From: Chloroflexota bacterium
GTDB lineage: Bacteria; Chloroflexota; Anaerolineae; Anaerolineales; Anaerolineaceae
Direction: 5' to 3'
Assembly (NCBI GenBank): GCA_016887485.1
Contig: CP069394.1
Location: 1,612,001 to 1,676,000 of the forward strand
DNA length: 64,000 nucleotides
A model generated the notes under the pieces. The model saw nothing but the letters and a program-made list of their open reading frames with translations. It did not search any database and was not told the DNA's origin. Shown here one piece after another: positions 27,023 to 36,438 of the stretch; positions within the stretch are counted from its first letter, which is position 1, and each line of letters starts with the position of its first letter. Position numbers and translations under genes: made by a program.

Positions 27023-29902
27023 CTACTTCATAAACAAGGGGAAGTGGCTTTTGAACGATTTCAGGGCAAAATCCTGCCGGACGATCGCGCCCAGGGAGAC
27101 CTCCACATCCACTGTCTCCGGGATATGCGATTCAATTTCAGCGGTAATCGTCATCGTCTGCGGGCTGCTCGCCAGCGGCTTGAACAGCCAATAGAAGCCG
27201 TCCGCCAGGGTCGGGTCATTCGGCGTAGACTCACTCAGGGTGCTGCCATCCGGGCTTGAGACTATCGCCTGGTCAATTGGGGATCCCGAATCAAAATCCG
27301 TGACGAAGCCAGCAACCGCGCCCCCCGGCTCAAGCGCGCAGTCATACGGCCCCAGGCGGACGTTATCCACCTGCCACCACCAGTCGAAAATGGCATTGTA
27401 ATAATGGAACCGGATACGTACGTCCGATTGCCACCCGGCCCAGACGCTGATATCCACGGTCTGGTGGTTTGGCCCAATGGCGTCCTCCTCCTGATGCAGC
27501 ACATTTTCCCATGCGCCGCCATTGATGGACACATCCACATCTGCCATTTCCGCAGTTGAAAGAGGATAGATCGCAAAATCCTGATCAAATTCCAACACCA
27601 CCAGCCCCTGCCCACTGAAATCAATCGAAGGGGAGATCAGCGACGAGCCCACGTGTTTCAAACCCGCATAGCTGGAATCAGCCACAGCAAAACCACCCTC
27701 GCCACCCGTCCGGTTACTGCGTTTGGCCGGGTCATCAAAGCGCCAAATGACGCCCTCCCCGGCATGATCTATCACAGACCATCCGGCAGGAAGGCTTGGC
27801 GCATCAAAAGGCTCATATAAGCCATTGGCAACCAAATAGCCGGGGGCCTCACAATAATCACCGACCAACAAAGCGTAATCTCGCACGGCTGTTGGGGCGG
27901 TGAAGGTCAGGCCAGTCTCCGACACCGTCTGGTAGCCATTCAGCACCGCGCTGACCTCAACCGTATAAGTCACATCTTCGTAAAGCTCAATGGCATAGGT
28001 CCCTTCAAAGGGATCGGAAAAGGTCACTTCCTGATGGCTTCCCGCCGTAAAGGTCAGCCGGGCATAGAGCGGATACCCCTGACCACTGCCATCCGTGACC
28101 GTCCCGCTCAAAGTCACTGCAGCTTTGGGGCTCAGCGAAAAGTTATTCTGCACTCCCACCCCTGGCGCAGGCACAATCACATCATTTACCGATTGATCAT
28201 AATAACCATACGCCGATGCGGTCAGGTCAAAGGTCTCGCCGCTATACACTGGGGCAACATAGCTTCCATCCGCTTCTGTCATCACCTCACGATCATTCTG
28301 GGGATCTCCCTGCGCCAACGCCGTCACTATAGCGCCTTCAATCGGCTGGGAGGTGCTCGAATCGGTCACCATCCCCACCAGAGCAGCATCCCCGCAATAA
28401 TCTCTGGCATCCAGCACCGCCTGAAGCGCGTCAATCTCTCCCCAGCCCGTGGCGTAATTGGGCGATACTTCGCCGCTGCCCGTGTCATAGGGGATGGGTG
28501 TGGCGCTGTCCTGCAAAAGTGTCTCCGTCTGGACGTAATTCCCCACCAGGCAGGTCCCTGCCTGCCACATCAAAGTGACCAGCCCGGCCACATGCGGTGC
28601 GGACATGGATGTCCCGCTCATCGTCGCATAGCTGGTGTCGGAAGACGCCACGGCAGAGCGGATCGTCACCCCCGGCGCAACGACCTGGGGCTTCAGGTCC
28701 GGATAGCCATTGGGATTGAGGGTATCCAGGCTGTCGGTCGGCCCCCAATTTGAATGGATGGCATATTCGCCATTATTCAGTCCGGTTGAGCCCACCCCCG
28801 TGACGTTATAGCCCCGGGCTGGATTCCCCACGGTGTTCAATCCCGGCGGCTGGGAATAGGTGCAATTTGAGGCGTTGCCGTTGGCGAAAACAGGGTAGAT
28901 GCCCGCCGCTTCCCAGGCTGTGATCGTGCCCTCATACCAATCATCATAGCTCTGCCCGCAATCGCCCCAGGAATTATTCACCACCTGCGGCCGCAGGTCC
29001 GGGTTGGCGTTGCTGCCACTCAGGTCCGTCGGTGCCAGCATGAACTGCCCACAAGCCAACAGGTCAGCGTCATATCCTGACCCATTGCTCTCAATTGCCT
29101 TACAGGCGATCCATTCCGCACCGGGCGCAATCCCGATCTGGTTGCTACCCCCGTCATCGCCGACCATGATGCCCGTCGTGTGCGTGCCGTGGCCGTGGTC
29201 ATCATAGGGGACGATCTGGTCATCAACCGCATCCCACCAACTGTAGCTATTATCAAATCCGCCCCCACCCAAAGCGCCGCGGTAGTGATCCACCAGGGTT
29301 TCATGGGTATAGCGCACACCGGTATCGATACTCCCCACAACCAGGCCGGCGCCATCATAGCCCAGCCCCCAGGCATCATCCGCATTGATGTGAAGCAGAT
29401 TGCTCTCCAACGTCCGGTCCGCGTTCTGACTCTCGGCAGCAGAAATCTCCACCGGCTCCACCAAACTTACTTTGGCGTTGACCCTCAGGGCTTCAATCTC
29501 AGTAAAGGTGAAAAGCCCTTCAAAGGCAGCCTGCGTGGCACCCTCTACAGCGATCACATTCTGCACCCAAAAAGCCTGATAGCTGATCCCCTCCTGATCC
29601 AAATAAGCCCGCACCTCCGCCTGAGCTGAATCCACATTGGTTTTTAGCGTCTCATAGACATACCAGCCGCGTGCCGACCAATCCATCTCATAAGCCGCGG
29701 AAAGGTCCACCTGACCGCCAAAGACGATCAGAAAGTCCAGCGAATCCGAACGGCTGGCCTCTGCCAGCAGCTCGGGGTCCACTTCCGGGTCTTCGCCGCC
29801 GGTCTCATGTGCTGAGACTGCTCCCTGCAAGGGGAAAACCGCTGCCAGGATCAGCAGCATAGCCAGCCATATTATGATCATATGCCAGAGAGGTTTTTTC
29901 AA
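27023..29902 (-). CDS. secreted S8 (subtilisin-like) serine peptidase
   Basis: About 959 residues from the TTG at 29902, which gives a good signal peptide (KKPLWHM, hydrophobic core, AVSA); a TTG at 29935 is the longer alternative. An N-terminal prodomain (about 40-165) precedes the catalytic domain with Asp in GSIDTG, His in GHGTHT and Ser in GTSMSAPHVAG, roughly residues 193, 238 and 432. Carboxypeptidase-regulatory-like beta domains (about 510-680) and a jelly-roll-like module (about 700-860) follow. The last residues, SHFPLFMK, resemble short C-terminal tails on other secreted proteins here. Likely an extracellular protein-degrading enzyme. Confidence 0.9.
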   Translation of the reverse strand: MKKPLWHMIIIWLAMLLILAAVFPLQGAVSAHETGGEDPEVDPELLAEASRSDSLDFLIVFGGQVDLSAAYEMDWSARGWYVYETLKTNVDSAQAEVRAYLDQEGISYQAFWVQNVIAVEGATQAAFEGLFTFTEIEALRVNAKVSLVEPVEISAAESQNADRTLESNLLHINADDAWGLGYDGAGLVVGSIDTGVRYTHETLVDHYRGALGGGGFDNSYSWWDAVDDQIVPYDDHGHGTHTTGIMVGDDGGSNQIGIAPGAEWIACKAIESNGSGYDADLLACGQFMLAPTDLSGSNANPDLRPQVVNNSWGDCGQSYDDWYEGTITAWEAAGIYPVFANGNASNCTYSQPPGLNTVGNPARGYNVTGVGSTGLNNGEYAIHSNWGPTDSLDTLNPNGYPDLKPQVVAPGVTIRSAVASSDTSYATMSGTSMSAPHVAGLVTLMWQAGTCLVGNYVQTETLLQDSATPIPYDTGSGEVSPNYATGWGEIDALQAVLDARDYCGDAALVGMVTDSSTSQPIEGAIVTALAQGDPQNDREVMTEADGSYVAPVYSGETFDLTASAYGYYDQSVNDVIVPAPGVGVQNNFSLSPKAAVTLSGTVTDGSGQGYPLYARLTFTAGSHQEVTFSDPFEGTYAIELYEDVTYTVEVSAVLNGYQTVSETGLTFTAPTAVRDYALLVGDYCEAPGYLVANGLYEPFDAPSLPAGWSVIDHAGEGVIWRFDDPAKRSNRTGGEGGFAVADSSYAGLKHVGSSLISPSIDFSGQGLVVLEFDQDFAIYPLSTAEMADVDVSINGGAWENVLHQEEDAIGPNHQTVDISVWAGWQSDVRIRFHYYNAIFDWWWQVDNVRLGPYDCALEPGGAVAGFVTDFDSGSPIDQAIVSSPDGSTLSESTPNDPTLADGFYWLFKPLASSPQTMTITAEIESHIPETVDVEVSLGAIVRQDFALKSFKSHFPLFMK

Positions 29903-30022
29903 CGTAATTGCTCCCAAACTACCGATAAGTTCCAACTGCCGGGAAGGTGCGTTTTCTAAGCAGAGTATAGCATAGCGAGGTATCAGGAAACCAATCCCAA
30001 ACCGGAGCGAGGACGCGAGTGC

Positions 30023-30028
30023 TATAAT
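30023..30028 (+). promoter_or_regulatory. -10 element ahead of the UbiD-family gene
   Basis: TATAAT, 31 bases before the ATG of the UbiD-family gene. No convincing -35 is found 17 bp upstream, so an activator or extended recognition may be needed. Confidence 0.4.
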
Positions 30029-30059
30029 TCACCCAAACCCAAACAGTAAAGGGCCAGCC

Positions 30060-31361
30060 ATGACATTCAGAAGCTATCTTGAAAAATGTACCCGGGATAA
30101 AAGCCTCACCCAGATTCAAAAACCTGTCACGAAGCACCTCACGGCAGCGGGGATCCTGAAAGCGCTGGAGCCCCAGCCCGTCCTATTCTCCCAGGTCAGC
30201 GATTCGGATTTTACCGTAGCGGGGAATCTCTTTTGCACCAAGCAGTCCTTCGCGGACTATCTCAATATCAGCGTGCAGGAGATCATCCCGACCCTCACCC
30301 ACGCCATTGACAACCCCCAACGGCCGGCTGTGGTTGAACAAGCTGCCTGTCAGGAGGTCATCCTCAACGAACCCGATCTCGATGCCCTGCCCATCCTTTT
30401 CCACTGTGAAGGGGACGGCGGCAACTACATCAGCTCGGGAGTGATGATCGCGGGCCATCCAAAATATGGTCAAAACATGGATTTTCACCGCTGCATGCAG
30501 TTCTCCAAGACCGAGATGGCCGTGCGGGTGGTGAAAACCCGCCATTTTGACACCTTCCTGCAAGACCTCGGCGCGGTGGATGTCGCCATTTGCGTGGGCG
30601 TCACGCCCAATATCCTCGTCGCCGCCGCCACCTCTGTGGAACTCGGGCAGGATGAGCTTGAAATTGCCAATGCCCTGGAACCCTTTGATGTGGTCAAGGC
30701 CAAGACTTCGGAGCTATTGATTCCGGCGGATGCTGAATTCGTGATCGAAGGGACCATCTACCGTGACCGCCGCCACGCTGAAGGGCCTTTCGTAGACCTG
30801 ACGGAAACCCAGGACGTGATCCGCGAGGAGCCTGTGCTGGAAGTGAAGTGCATCACTCACCGCAAGAACGCCATCTGGCACGCCCTGCTCCCCGGCGGGT
30901 TGGAGCATAAGCTGCTAATGGGTATGCCCCGTGAACCCACCATCTTCCGCGAGGTCAGCAAGGTCGCCGAATGCCTGGATGTGAACATCAACCCTGGCGG
31001 CTGCTCCTGGCTGCATGCAATCGTTAAAATCCGCAAACGTCACGAGGATGACGGCCGCAATGCCCTCGAAGCCGCCTCCCGCGGACACCGTTCATGCAAG
31101 CATATCTACGTTGTGGACAAAGATATCGACATCTACGATCCGCTCTCGGTTGAATGGGCCATGGCGACCCGCTTCCAGGCCGATAAGGACCTCGTTTGGC
31201 TGGGCCGCGAACGCGGTTCCTCACTGGACCCCAGCGCCACCCCCGGCACCTATGAAACCTGCAAGGTCGGTTTTGACCTGACTGCCCCGCTGGAAACAGC
31301 CGGAAAGCACTTCAATAAGGTGCCGTTCCCCCAAATCAACCTGGACGAATTCATTGATTAG
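30060..31361 (+). CDS. UbiD-family decarboxylase, probable anhydromevalonate phosphate decarboxylase
   Basis: A 433-residue prenylated-FMN-dependent decarboxylase. The UbiD core is clear: CEGDGGNYISSGVMIAGHP near 120, MDFHRCMQ near 142 with the active-site Arg, and ADAEFVIEG near 225 with a catalytic-type Glu. UbiX, which makes the prenyl-FMN cofactor, and both aconitase-X subunits are encoded just downstream. In archaea this set forms trans-anhydromevalonate 5-phosphate and decarboxylates it to isopentenyl phosphate. The family call is firm; the substrate is inferred from the neighbourhood. RBS AAGGG. Confidence 0.85.
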   Translation: MTFRSYLEKCTRDKSLTQIQKPVTKHLTAAGILKALEPQPVLFSQVSDSDFTVAGNLFCTKQSFADYLNISVQEIIPTLTHAIDNPQRPAVVEQAACQEVILNEPDLDALPILFHCEGDGGNYISSGVMIAGHPKYGQNMDFHRCMQFSKTEMAVRVVKTRHFDTFLQDLGAVDVAICVGVTPNILVAAATSVELGQDELEIANALEPFDVVKAKTSELLIPADAEFVIEGTIYRDRRHAEGPFVDLTETQDVIREEPVLEVKCITHRKNAIWHALLPGGLEHKLLMGMPREPTIFREVSKVAECLDVNINPGGCSWLHAIVKIRKRHEDDGRNALEAASRGHRSCKHIYVVDKDIDIYDPLSVEWAMATRFQADKDLVWLGRERGSSLDPSATPGTYETCKVGFDLTAPLETAGKHFNKVPFPQINLDEFID

Positions 31362-31440
31362 TCCCTTTCCAAATTGCCTAATGCCAGTAAAATAAGGCAG
31401 ATACTCACAACCCGCCGAATTCTGTTGAACAAGGGTGTTT

Positions 31441-32454
31441 ATGACTTCCGGAAAACTTCTGACCAAATTGATCATCTTCGCAACCATGCTGGGGCTGCTT
31501 CTCAGCGCCTGTTCAACTCCAACGGAGACGGCGATTATCGAGACTTCCGCTCCTAAAATGGAAACAGCTGGCACCACGGAACCGGCCAGCCCAAGCGACA
31601 CCGCTCAACCGGCAGCAACCAGCACTGAAACAACGGTTCCTTCCCCAACCAACACCCCCGATCTGCGTCTGGACCCCGAAGACTGGCAGAACTGGCCGGT
31701 CATCCCCACCGTGTCAGCCTCAGCTCGTGCCATCTATGAAGAAGGCCTCGCGAAGGGCAATGATCCGGATCGCTTTTCCAAAGTCGGCGACTGTCAGAAC
31801 ATCACCACCTTCTTTCTCGCCGCCTTTGATGACCCCGAATTGTACATCCTCAGCGATCAATACGCTTATCTTCAGGAGGCCATTGACCACTTCAGCGAGT
31901 CCTGGTCCCGGGAGAGCGCTGCGGTCCATGGCGGGATGAATGTAGCCTCCGTCCTTTCGTCCTTCTGGGCCGCGGAAGATGAACGCTGTGAATCAGGCGA
32001 ATCACCACTGGATTGCGAACTGCGGCTCAACCAACCCAGCATTGTGCTGATCAGTATGGAAGAATCCTGGGGAAGCAATAACAAAGTCGAGAATTACGAA
32101 AAATACATGCGCCAGATCATCGAAACCGTGATCGAATTCGGTGCCTTACCGATCCTTTCCACCAAGGCCGATAACATCGAAGGCAACTATGCCATCAATG
32201 CCACCAATGCCCGCCTGGCCTATGAATATGATCTCCCGCTGTGGAACTTCTGGCGGGCTGTCCAATCCCTGCCCGATCAGGGGCTGGATGAGGGCGGTTT
32301 TCACCTGACCCTCAGCGGTCTGGCAATTCCCAATGACTTTTCGGACAGCCGAAATATGCGGCAGGGCTGGCCCAACCGCAACCTAACCGCCCTGCAGGTG
32401 ATTGATGCCGTTTGGCGTCAACTCAATGACCTGCCAGTGACCCCCGCCCCATAG
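31441..32454 (+). CDS. lipoprotein with SGNH-hydrolase-like domain
   Basis: About 337 residues. The signal peptide ends at the lipobox LLSAC, then comes a Thr/Ser/Pro linker (about 25-75). The folded part contains KVGDCQN, possibly a variant of block I of SGNH hydrolases (GDS to GDC), and LISMEESWGSNN and PILSTKADN at the positions of blocks III-IV. The block I nucleophile is Cys or absent, so activity is uncertain. It sits between the UbiD-family gene and the aconitase-X genes on the same strand but has no evident link to isoprenoids. The ATG at 31441 follows AAGGG; a GTG at 31435 is possible. Confidence 0.72.
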   Translation: MTSGKLLTKLIIFATMLGLLLSACSTPTETAIIETSAPKMETAGTTEPASPSDTAQPAATSTETTVPSPTNTPDLRLDPEDWQNWPVIPTVSASARAIYEEGLAKGNDPDRFSKVGDCQNITTFFLAAFDDPELYILSDQYAYLQEAIDHFSESWSRESAAVHGGMNVASVLSSFWAAEDERCESGESPLDCELRLNQPSIVLISMEESWGSNNKVENYEKYMRQIIETVIEFGALPILSTKADNIEGNYAINATNARLAYEYDLPLWNFWRAVQSLPDQGLDEGGFHLTLSGLAIPNDFSDSRNMRQGWPNRNLTALQVIDAVWRQLNDLPVTPAP

Positions 32455-32466
32455 TACAATTCCCTT

Positions 32467-33666
32467 ATGCAGCTCACATCCCATGAACAAGCCCTCCTGA
32501 ACGGCGATCACGGCCCAGCCGCGCAAAAAGCGATGCAAATCCTGGCGACGCTGGGTCGGATCTATGGCGCGGACCGGATGATCCCGGTAAATTCCGTGCA
32601 GATCAGCGGCGTCTCCTATGCCAACCTCGGAGAAGCTGGATTGGATTGGCTGGCGGAGATGGCAGCGGGTGGTGGGCGCGCTCAGGTCTTTACCACGCTC
32701 AACCCTGCCGGAATGGATATTGAAAATTACAGGAATCTGGGAATCTCCGAAGAGTTCGCCGTCAACCAGCGGCGGGTGTTGGAGGCTTTCGAGTCAATGG
32801 GGGTTGTGACCACCTGTTCGTGCACGCCCTACCTCTTCGGCAACCTGCCCCACTTTGGTGAGCATATCGCCTGGGCAGAGAGCAGCGCAGTTTGTTTCGC
32901 CAATGCCGTGTTGGGCGCACGCACCAACCGTGAAGGCGGACCTTCCGCCCTGGCCGCCGCGCTGACCGGCATCACCCCCGCCTATGGCTACCATCTGGAT
33001 GGAAACCGGCATCCCACCGTGCAGGTGGTGGTGGAGGCCGAAATCCAGTCCAACCCCGATTTCGGTGCGCTGGGCAAAGCGATTGGCGATCGGCTCCAGG
33101 CGGAACCCCTCGGCAAAGTCCCCTTCATCACTGGCATTGATGAGGCCACCCTTGAAAACCTGAAATCCTTCTGTGCCAGTATTGCCACTTTTGGCGGCGT
33201 GGCACTTTTCCACATCCCCGGGCTGACCCCCGAAGCTGGTCAATTTTCCGCCCCTCAAACCCAAATCCGAATTTCTCAGGCCGTTCTGGACCAAGCCCGG
33301 CAGGAGTTGAACACCGCCGCACCAGACGAGATCGATTTCGTCAGTCTGGGCTGCCCGCACCTCTCCCTGCGTGAGATTCAACGGATCGCAGAGCTACTCA
33401 AAGGGCAGCAGGTCAAAAAAGAGTTCTGGATCACCACCTCACGCCCGGTCAAGGGTATGGCGGACCAGATGGGCTACACGGCTATTATTGAAGCAGCCGG
33501 GGCCAAGTTCGCCACGGACACCTGCTGCGTGGTTGCACCGATCAAAGGCCGCTTCACAGGGCTTGCGACCGATTCCGCCAAAGCCTGTTACTATGCAGAG
33601 GGCAAGAACCGTTTCAAGACCCGCCTGTTGGATTTTGATGATGTGATCCGGGAGGCACTCCAATGA
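32467..33666 (+). CDS. aconitase X catalytic subunit, probable phosphomevalonate dehydratase large subunit
   Basis: The protein (399 residues) is the AcnX large subunit (DUF521). Cysteines that can bind the iron-sulfur cluster are in CSCTPYL near 117, LGCPHLS near 298 and TDTCCVV near 357. Together with the 134-residue swivel subunit, whose start overlaps its stop by 4 bases, it makes the two-chain AcnX type. In archaea this complex dehydrates mevalonate 5-phosphate to trans-anhydromevalonate 5-phosphate. Bacterial AcnX proteins can also act on hydroxyproline, but the adjoining UbiD and UbiX genes favour the isoprenoid role. Confidence 0.88.
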   Translation: MQLTSHEQALLNGDHGPAAQKAMQILATLGRIYGADRMIPVNSVQISGVSYANLGEAGLDWLAEMAAGGGRAQVFTTLNPAGMDIENYRNLGISEEFAVNQRRVLEAFESMGVVTTCSCTPYLFGNLPHFGEHIAWAESSAVCFANAVLGARTNREGGPSALAAALTGITPAYGYHLDGNRHPTVQVVVEAEIQSNPDFGALGKAIGDRLQAEPLGKVPFITGIDEATLENLKSFCASIATFGGVALFHIPGLTPEAGQFSAPQTQIRISQAVLDQARQELNTAAPDEIDFVSLGCPHLSLREIQRIAELLKGQQVKKEFWITTSRPVKGMADQMGYTAIIEAAGAKFATDTCCVVAPIKGRFTGLATDSAKACYYAEGKNRFKTRLLDFDDVIREALQ

Positions 33667-34067
33667 CCCCCGCCATCACTCTCCAGGGCCGTTCCATTTT
33701 CCCCGGCCAGGTGACAGGAGAAGCACTCGTCAGCCGAATGGGGATTTCCTTCTACGGCGGCGTGGACCCCGAGACCGGAATCATCACCGAAGCCGGACAC
33801 GACCTGGCAGGCCAATCCATCGCCGGCAAAGTGCTGATCTTCCCCACCGGGAAAGGCTCCACCGTAGGTTCCTATGTGCTTTACCGGTTGAAAAAGAATG
33901 GTCATGCTCCGCTGGCGATCATCAACGCCGAATGTGAAACGATCACCGCAGTAGGCTGCATCATCGCTGAGATCCCCTGTCTCGACCAGGTGGACCTTAC
34001 CCCCTTCACCAGCGGCCAACAAGTCACCCTGGATGCAGAAACAGGCTGGGTAACGATCAACGCCTAA
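33663..34067 (+). CDS. aconitase X swivel subunit, probable phosphomevalonate dehydratase small subunit
   Basis: The 134-residue small subunit carries the swivel domain. GKGSTVGSYVLYRLKKNGHAP near 60-80 is the family signature, with the Ser that helps bind substrate; the sequence opens ITLQGRSIFPGQVTGEALVS. ATGA overlap with the large-subunit gene implies coupled synthesis in equal amounts. Confidence 0.88.
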   Translation: MTPAITLQGRSIFPGQVTGEALVSRMGISFYGGVDPETGIITEAGHDLAGQSIAGKVLIFPTGKGSTVGSYVLYRLKKNGHAPLAIINAECETITAVGCIIAEIPCLDQVDLTPFTSGQQVTLDAETGWVTINA

Positions 34068-34121
34068 TATATTTTTCTCAATCCGAGCTTGCGACACCCG
34101 CCCCATAGCGTAGTTTGTAGA

Positions 34122-34148
34122 GTGCGCATCACTTTATGCGCACCTTTT
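34122..34148 (+). terminator. hairpin with T-run between acnX and ubiX, repeat-derived
   Basis: GTGCGCAT (34122-34129), 6-nt loop, ATGCGCAC (34136-34143), then CTTTT. The wording TAGAGTGCGCA...GCGCACC resembles the arms of the 82-bp repeats at 40181-40470, so this may be a worn copy of that element acting as a partial terminator between the acnX pair and ubiX. Confidence 0.6.
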
Positions 34149-34203
34149 ATAACCGGCCCATCCCAAAGAACCTTTTCTCTCCCCTCTCCAGTATAATGAA
34201 GCC

Positions 34204-34770
34204 ATGGAACGAAATAAAAGGATAATCCTCGCTATCACCGGGGCCAGCGGCGCCATCTATGGCCTGCGAACCATGGAAACCCTGCACAGCCTTGGGATTG
34301 AAACCCACCTGGTGATCAGCAAAATGGGCGAACAAGTCCTGCTGGAAGAAACCGGGGTCACAGCTGCGGAAGCCAGCCGCCTGGCAAATGTCACTTACAC
34401 CCCCACCAACCTCGGTGCGGCCATTGCTTCCGGCTCCTTTGTCACGGATGGGATGATCGTTGCGCCTTGCTCGATTAAAACCCTATCGGGGATCGCCAAC
34501 AGCTATGCTGAAAACCTGATCCAGCGTGCGGCGGATGTCTGCCTCAAGGAAGGCCGTCCCCTGCTCCTGGCCGTCCGGGAGACTCCCCTGCACGCCGGGC
34601 ACCTGCGCCTGATGACCAATGCCACCCAGTCCGGGGCGATCATCTTCCCACCCGTCCCCGCCTTTTACCAAAAGACCGCCACCGTGGATGACCTGGTCAA
34701 CGCTACCGTTGGCCGGATGCTGGCCCGAATTGGGATCGAAAACGACCTTTACATCCCCTGGGGTGAATAA
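34204..34770 (+). CDS. ubiX: flavin prenyltransferase UbiX
   Basis: UbiX (188 residues) joins dimethylallyl phosphate to FMN, making the prenyl-FMN cofactor used by UbiD enzymes. The sequence ITGASGAIYGLR near residue 9, VAPCSIKTLSGIANSYAENLIQRAADV near 90 and LAVRETPLH near 125 are the FMN- and phosphate-binding signatures. It lies in the same cluster as a UbiD-family gene, its expected client. The window has no ubiquinone genes. Confidence 0.95.
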   Translation: MERNKRIILAITGASGAIYGLRTMETLHSLGIETHLVISKMGEQVLLEETGVTAAEASRLANVTYTPTNLGAAIASGSFVTDGMIVAPCSIKTLSGIANSYAENLIQRAADVCLKEGRPLLLAVRETPLHAGHLRLMTNATQSGAIIFPPVPAFYQKTATVDDLVNATVGRMLARIGIENDLYIPWGE

Positions 34771-34797
34771 TCCCCGCCAAATCCAATTATTTCTCGA

Positions 34798-35910
34798 CTA
34801 AATCGCCATCTCAAACACCCGGTAGCGCCGGAGGGGTTCCACACCCAGCTTCAACAGGGCATTGTTCATCCGGTGGTTGTTTTCCAGCACGTAATTGATC
34901 TCCATAGACACCGGCAGGTCTTTCAAGGCCTCGTAAGTCGCCTGATAGAGCAGTGTGTCAATCGCCTTGCCCTGATATTCCGGAATAACGCCCAGCGCCC
35001 ACATCCGGTAACTCTTGAGTTTCTTCAACCCAGTTAGCATTTTCAGCCAGCCAAAGGGGAATAAACGGCCATGCATCCCATCCAGCAGCACGTTAATATC
35101 CGGCAGCGACAGTCCAAACCCGATCGGCTTGCCCTCTGAATCCTCTGCGATCAGCAGCGCCTCCGGATTCACAATCTGCTTCAGATCATGCGTCATCGCC
35201 CGGGCCTCATCATCCGTCACAGGATAATAGCCCCAGTTATCGGAAATCGACTGGTTGGAAAGGTCCATGATCGTGACCACATCCGCCTCAAGGTTATCCA
35301 TATTCACCGGCCGCACCGTGACGCCATAGCGCGCCCTGATTCGCTCAGTGAGGGTCAGATAGCGTTCCGGGATCTGATAGCCGCTGCCCATATCCGCCAG
35401 ATAGGCAAGCAGATCCATCGCTTTCCCCAAGCCAAAGGACTCGAAATAGGTCTGATAATAATGGGGGTTATGCGGCGCCATGATCACCGGCCGGCGGTCA
35501 TGCCCCTCAATCTCCAAACCCCACTCCTGCGATGCAAAGCTCCACGGTCCCCGCATTGCCTCCATCCCCCGTTCCTGCAGCCAGTCCCGGGCGGCGCCCA
35601 GTAACAAGTGGGCAGCCTGTTCATCATCCACACACTCAAACGACCCAAACAGCCCAATCGGTTCACCCCAGTGCTCCACCGCCAGCCGGTCAATGAAGGC
35701 TGAACAGCGCCCGATCACCTGATCGCCCTCCTTCAGCAGGAAAAGCTCCGTCTCGCAGTGATCCAGCATGGGGTTTTTCTTCGGGTCAAACTGTGACCAC
35801 TGCTCCGAGCGCAGCGGCGGTACCCAGACCGGGTCATCCCGGTATAGATCGTATGGGAATTGGATGAAGGCTCGCAGTTCTCGTTTGGTTCGGACGGGAT
35901 AAATTTGCAT
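34798..35910 (-). CDS. GNAT-type N-acetyltransferase
   Basis: A 370-residue protein, longer than a single GNAT domain. The N-terminal half (RTKRELRAFIQFPYDLYRDDPVWVPP, DPKKNPMLDHCETELFL) is typical of a two-part GNAT-related family seen in many bacteria. The C-terminal half has IPEYQGKAIDTLLYQATYEAL near 320 as the acetyl-CoA-binding region. The substrate is unknown. I start at the ATG at 35910, behind CAGGAG, because the 24 residues before it are not conserved in type. It converges on ubiX with 27 bases between stops. Confidence 0.78.
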   Translation of the reverse strand: MQIYPVRTKRELRAFIQFPYDLYRDDPVWVPPLRSEQWSQFDPKKNPMLDHCETELFLLKEGDQVIGRCSAFIDRLAVEHWGEPIGLFGSFECVDDEQAAHLLLGAARDWLQERGMEAMRGPWSFASQEWGLEIEGHDRRPVIMAPHNPHYYQTYFESFGLGKAMDLLAYLADMGSGYQIPERYLTLTERIRARYGVTVRPVNMDNLEADVVTIMDLSNQSISDNWGYYPVTDDEARAMTHDLKQIVNPEALLIAEDSEGKPIGFGLSLPDINVLLDGMHGRLFPFGWLKMLTGLKKLKSYRMWALGVIPEYQGKAIDTLLYQATYEALKDLPVSMEINYVLENNHRMNNALLKLGVEPLRRYRVFEMAI

Positions 35911-36030
35911 GATTAGGCTCCTGGGTAGATTGCAGGAAGGAAGGGTTAATCTATTGTAATTATAGAACGGAGTAAAGTCCACACTCTAATACGACCAGGC
36001 TGTAAATCAAAACCTTTGGAAGAATCAAAA

Positions 36031-36057
36031 AGTGGCTGCATACGATATGCAGCCACT
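36031..36057 (-). terminator. terminator of hicAB
   Basis: A perfect 12-bp stem AGTGGCTGCATA/TATGCAGCCACT with a 3-nt loop, followed on the minus strand by TTTTTGATT. It lies 20 bases beyond the hicB stop. Confidence 0.9.
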
Positions 36058-36076
36058 GCCTAATCAGAGCTTTTGT

Positions 36077-36412
36077 CTAGCATCTCACTCTACTGAGTTT
36101 GTCATTTGCCAAACGGTTCAAACTCACTTTTGCTTCCGCAGCTTCGATCACAAGTTGTCGATGGAGTTCAGGTGTCATCCTCACTACAAAACGGCCGCTG
36201 TAATTCTTCGTAGCAAAAGGTTCAGGGACCTGTTCCCCATTCTCCTGTAAATCCGCAACAACCTCAGCCACCACTTGGCGGATGCCAATAAGCGCTTTTT
36301 CCTGATCCGAAGCCAGCCAGCTTATGGATGGAAATTCAGCACATAAACCCACATATTCGCCATCTTCTTCCGACCATAACACACGATACGTATAACGATC
36401 ATTCTGTAACAT
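36077..36412 (-). CDS. hicB: HicB-family antitoxin
   Basis: The antitoxin (111 residues) neutralises HicA and represses the operon. The N-terminal part YRVLWSEEDGEYVGLCAEFPSISWLASD is the partial RNase-H fold of HicB. The C-terminal part, SGRFVVRMTPELHRQLVIEAAEAKVSLNRLAND, is a ribbon-helix-helix DNA-binding domain. ATG at 36412 follows TTGGAGGAG. It is downstream of hicA, 26 bases away; toxin-first order is normal for hicAB. Confidence 0.9.
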   Translation of the reverse strand: MLQNDRYTYRVLWSEEDGEYVGLCAEFPSISWLASDQEKALIGIRQVVAEVVADLQENGEQVPEPFATKNYSGRFVVRMTPELHRQLVIEAAEAKVSLNRLANDKLSRVRC

Positions 36413-36438
36413 TATTAGCTCCTCCAACTCACTTTTTA

